A stretch of DNA of 7,304 nucleotides, taken from the NCBI GenBank assembly GCA_007135355.1, contig SLJA01000048.1, positions 1 to 7,304 on the forward strand. The letters are read 5' to 3'. The DNA is from Wenzhouxiangella sp. (GTDB lineage Bacteria; Pseudomonadota; Gammaproteobacteria; Xanthomonadales; Wenzhouxiangellaceae). The notes beneath the pieces are model-generated. The model had not been told where the DNA came from, did no database searches, and saw only the letters and a program-made list of their open reading frames with translations. Position numbers and translations under genes: made by a program. Shown piece by piece: positions 5,468 through 7,304 of the stretch; positions within the stretch are counted from its first letter, which is position 1; each line of letters begins with the position of its first letter.

Positions 5468-6721
5468 ATGGATATTCAGCGGGCATCGACGCGTTCCAGG
5501 CGCTGGCGGACCTTGGGCGGCCCGCTTGCGCTCGCCGGTCTGTTGATCGGCCTCACCGTGCTGGCCATCGTCGTCCTCAATCGACCGCCCGGCCTCAGCA
5601 GTGAGCAGATCTGGGTCGCCACGGTCAGCCAGGGCGAGATCGTGCGTGAGATCTCGGCGACCGGCTCCATCGTCGCACCGCGGCTGCGCGCGGTGACCAC
5701 GCGCAACGCGGGCGTGGTCGAGCAGGTGCTGGTGCTGCCGGGTGACGCCGTGCAGCCCGACAGCGTGCTGTTGATCAAGTCCAACCCCGATCTGGAAGAA
5801 GATCTCGCCCAGGCCGCCTGGGAACTGGCCGCCACCGAGGCCGAGCAGGCCGTCCAGCAAGTCGAGATTGAAAACCGCCAGCTGGACCTGGTCGCTCAGC
5901 TGGCCCAGGCCCAGGCCGAGTACACCAGTGCTCTGATCGAGCTGCAGGCCCAAGAGGAGCTGGCGCAAAGTCAGGTGTTCTCTGCCATCGAAGTCGAACG
6001 ATCGCGTCTGCGCGTGGAGCAACTCAAGCGCCGCCTTGAGGCCGAGCAGGCCCGCCTGGAACGCGCGCCCGAACACCGCGCGGCCCAACAAGCAGCCACC
6101 GAAGCCAAACTGGCCCGCCAGCGCGACAAGATCAGTCATCTGGAGGGCCTGATTGAACTCCTCCGGGTGCCCGCCGGCAGCACGGGCTTGATCCAGGAAG
6201 TCAATATTCAGGAGGGCGAACGTTTGAGCGCCGGCGAGCTGGTGGCGCGCATCGTCGACCCCACGCATCTGATCGCTCGCTTGCGCGTGCCGGAACGAGA
6301 AGCCGCCGAGGTACAACTCGACATGCCGGTGCGACTGGAACTGGGGCCACACCTGATCCAGGGCCAAGTCAGCCGCATTGACCCGACCGCGCGCGATCGC
6401 CACATCGATGTCGACGTCCGCCTGACCTCCAACCCGCTCCCGCCCCTGCGTCCCGATCAGAGCATCCAGGGTCGCCTGGAACTGGAACGGCTGGACGATG
6501 TACTGTTCCTGCCGCGGCCGGCCCAGGCCCGCCAGGAAGGTCAGCGCCTGGACTTGTTCGTGCTGCGTCCCGACGGCCGGCGCGCGCGCCGGGCGCAAGT
6601 CGAACTGGGTCGGCTGTCGGCACGCGAGGTAGAAATCCTCGGCGGCCTGAGCGCCGGCGACCGCGTGATCATGAGCGACATGAGCGAGTTCAACGGTATC
6701 GACGAAGTCCGCCTGCGCTAG
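5468..6721 (+). CDS. Periplasmic adaptor (membrane fusion) subunit of an ABC-type efflux system, HlyD/MacA-like
   Basis: A 417-residue membrane-fusion protein, which bridges an inner-membrane exporter to an outer-membrane channel. In order: a short basic cytoplasmic end (1-14); one membrane anchor (about 16-37); the first half of a biotinyl-lipoyl domain (about 74-105, NAGVVEQVLVLPGDAVQPDSVL); a long alpha-helical hairpin rich in Ala, Gln, Glu and Leu (about 107-232); the second lipoyl half (about 233-264, GLIQEVNIQEGERLSAGELVARI); a beta-barrel part (about 266-340); and a membrane-proximal domain ending LGGLSAGDRVIMSDMSEFNGIDEV. The ATG at 5468 has AAGG seven bases upstream and gives a sensible anchor. 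An ABC ATPase gene follows 59 bases later on the same strand, which favours a MacAB-type tripartite exporter over an RND pump. The substrate cannot be told; peptides, lipids and antibiotics are all possible for the family. The preceding sigma-E-like promoter would tie it to envelope stress. Confidence 0.9.
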   Translation: MDIQRASTRSRRWRTLGGPLALAGLLIGLTVLAIVVLNRPPGLSSEQIWVATVSQGEIVREISATGSIVAPRLRAVTTRNAGVVEQVLVLPGDAVQPDSVLLIKSNPDLEEDLAQAAWELAATEAEQAVQQVEIENRQLDLVAQLAQAQAEYTSALIELQAQEELAQSQVFSAIEVERSRLRVEQLKRRLEAEQARLERAPEHRAAQQAATEAKLARQRDKISHLEGLIELLRVPAGSTGLIQEVNIQEGERLSAGELVARIVDPTHLIARLRVPEREAAEVQLDMPVRLELGPHLIQGQVSRIDPTARDRHIDVDVRLTSNPLPPLRPDQSIQGRLELERLDDVLFLPRPAQARQEGQRLDLFVLRPDGRRARRAQVELGRLSAREVEILGGLSAGDRVIMSDMSEFNGIDEVRLR

Positions 6722-6780
6722 TGGTCCATGCGGTCAACTCGGCCCGCGGCCCGAAACTCCGAGAACTTCAGGAATCTCCC

Positions 6781-7304
6781 ATGACCGAACCGCAAAACCT
6801 GATCGAGCTGCGCCGGCTCACGCGCGTCTACCTGACCGACCAGCTCGAAACCCATGCCCTGGCCGGCATCGACCTGGATATTCGGCGCGGCGAGTACCTG
6901 GCCATCGAGGGGCCTTCGGGCTGCGGCAAGTCGACGCTGTTGTCGGTGCTCGGCCTGCTCGACGATCCCACTTCGGGTTCCTACGTGTTGGCCGGGGTGC
7001 CGACCACCGATATTGATGCCGAGGAGCAGGCGCGTCTGCGCAACCGGGAGATCGGCTTCATCTTCCAGAGCTTCAACCTGATCCCGGAAATGAGCGTGCG
7101 CGAAAACGTCGAGCTGCCGCTGATTTACCGCGGCGGCATGAGCACGGCCGGGCGCCGGGTCGCGGTCGACGCAGCACTGGAGCGAGTCGGCATGATGCCG
7201 CGGGCCGAGCACCGGCCGGCGCAGCTGTCCGGCGGCCAGCAACAGCGCGCCGCCATCGCCCGCGCCCTGGTCGGCCAACCCTCGCTGCTGCTGGCCGACG
7301 AGCC
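6781..7304 (+). CDS. ABC transporter ATP-binding protein, MacB/LolD class (3' end outside window)
   Basis: The first 174 codons of an ATPase that powers export together with the adaptor just upstream. Walker A is GPSGCGKST (residues 44-52, with Cys where Ser is more common), the Q-loop glutamine is Q96 in FIFQSFNLIPEMSVRENVELPL, which is typical of the MacB/LolD/FtsE-like group, the signature is LSGGQQQR (149-156), and Walker B is LLLADE (169-174), at which point the window ends. The segments ETHALAGIDLDI and EIGFIFQSFNL also fit that group. AGGA seven bases before the ATG at 6781 supports the start. Whether the protein is a stand-alone ATPase with a separate FtsX-type permease or a MacB-like fusion cannot be seen here. 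The 59-base gap to the adaptor has no terminator, so the two are probably co-transcribed. Confidence 0.95.
   Translation, partial: MTEPQNLIELRRLTRVYLTDQLETHALAGIDLDIRRGEYLAIEGPSGCGKSTLLSVLGLLDDPTSGSYVLAGVPTTDIDAEEQARLRNREIGFIFQSFNLIPEMSVRENVELPLIYRGGMSTAGRRVAVDAALERVGMMPRAEHRPAQLSGGQQQRAAIARALVGQPSLLLADE

Noticed and set aside
5450..6598. Minus-strand open frame of 382 codons opposite the adaptor gene
   Set aside because: Its Leu/Gly/Gln-rich translation mirrors the coiled-coil coding of the adaptor; the plus-strand gene has all expected domains and an operon partner.
6763..6780. Second sigma-E-like promoter (GAACTT) before the ABC ATPase gene
   Set aside because: No matching -10 element lies at the right distance upstream of the start codon; the region is explained by the AGGA ribosome site.

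Overview
The window looks like a piece of a high-GC Gram-negative chromosome. Sample 60-base rows inside the main genes count 67 to 75 percent GC. Sec and lipoprotein signal peptides, an RND/ABC-type periplasmic adaptor and a plant/proteobacterial-type glutamate-cysteine ligase all fit a proteobacterium, most likely a gammaproteobacterium of the Xanthomonadales/Chromatiales kind. That placement is inference from gene content.

Left half (1-3853, minus strand): an oligopeptide ABC importer operon. Read in its own direction it starts with two tandem, related family-5 substrate-binding proteins. The first, 2327-3853, has an ordinary Sec signal; the second, 624-2330, is a lipoprotein. They overlap by 4 bases (ATGA). 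A small GxxExxY protein gene (191-595) follows, and then the start of the OppB-type permease (1-136, cut by the window edge). The GxxExxY gene lies between binding protein and permease, has much lower GC (174 of 360 bases over 181-540), and is bordered by 8-base tandem repeats in inverted orientation (154-186 and 572-611). It looks like an inserted cassette.

Middle (3919-5274, plus strand): an intact glutamate-cysteine ligase (gshA), the first step of glutathione synthesis, divergent from the importer across a region of about 65 bases. Behind it is a small repeat element: three copies of GGGTTCA running into a long inverted repeat (5281-5380).

Right half (5406-7304, plus strand): a likely extracytoplasmic-stress (sigma-E-like) promoter, then a HlyD/MacA-type membrane-fusion adaptor (5468-6721) and the first 174 codons of an ABC exporter ATPase of the MacB/LolD class (6781 to the edge). 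A membrane-spanning exporter gene is expected just beyond the window.

I see no complete new defence or biosynthetic system. The least explained items are the GxxExxY cassette with its inverted 8-mer borders, the GGGTTCA hairpin element, and the sigma-E-like promoter in front of the efflux genes.
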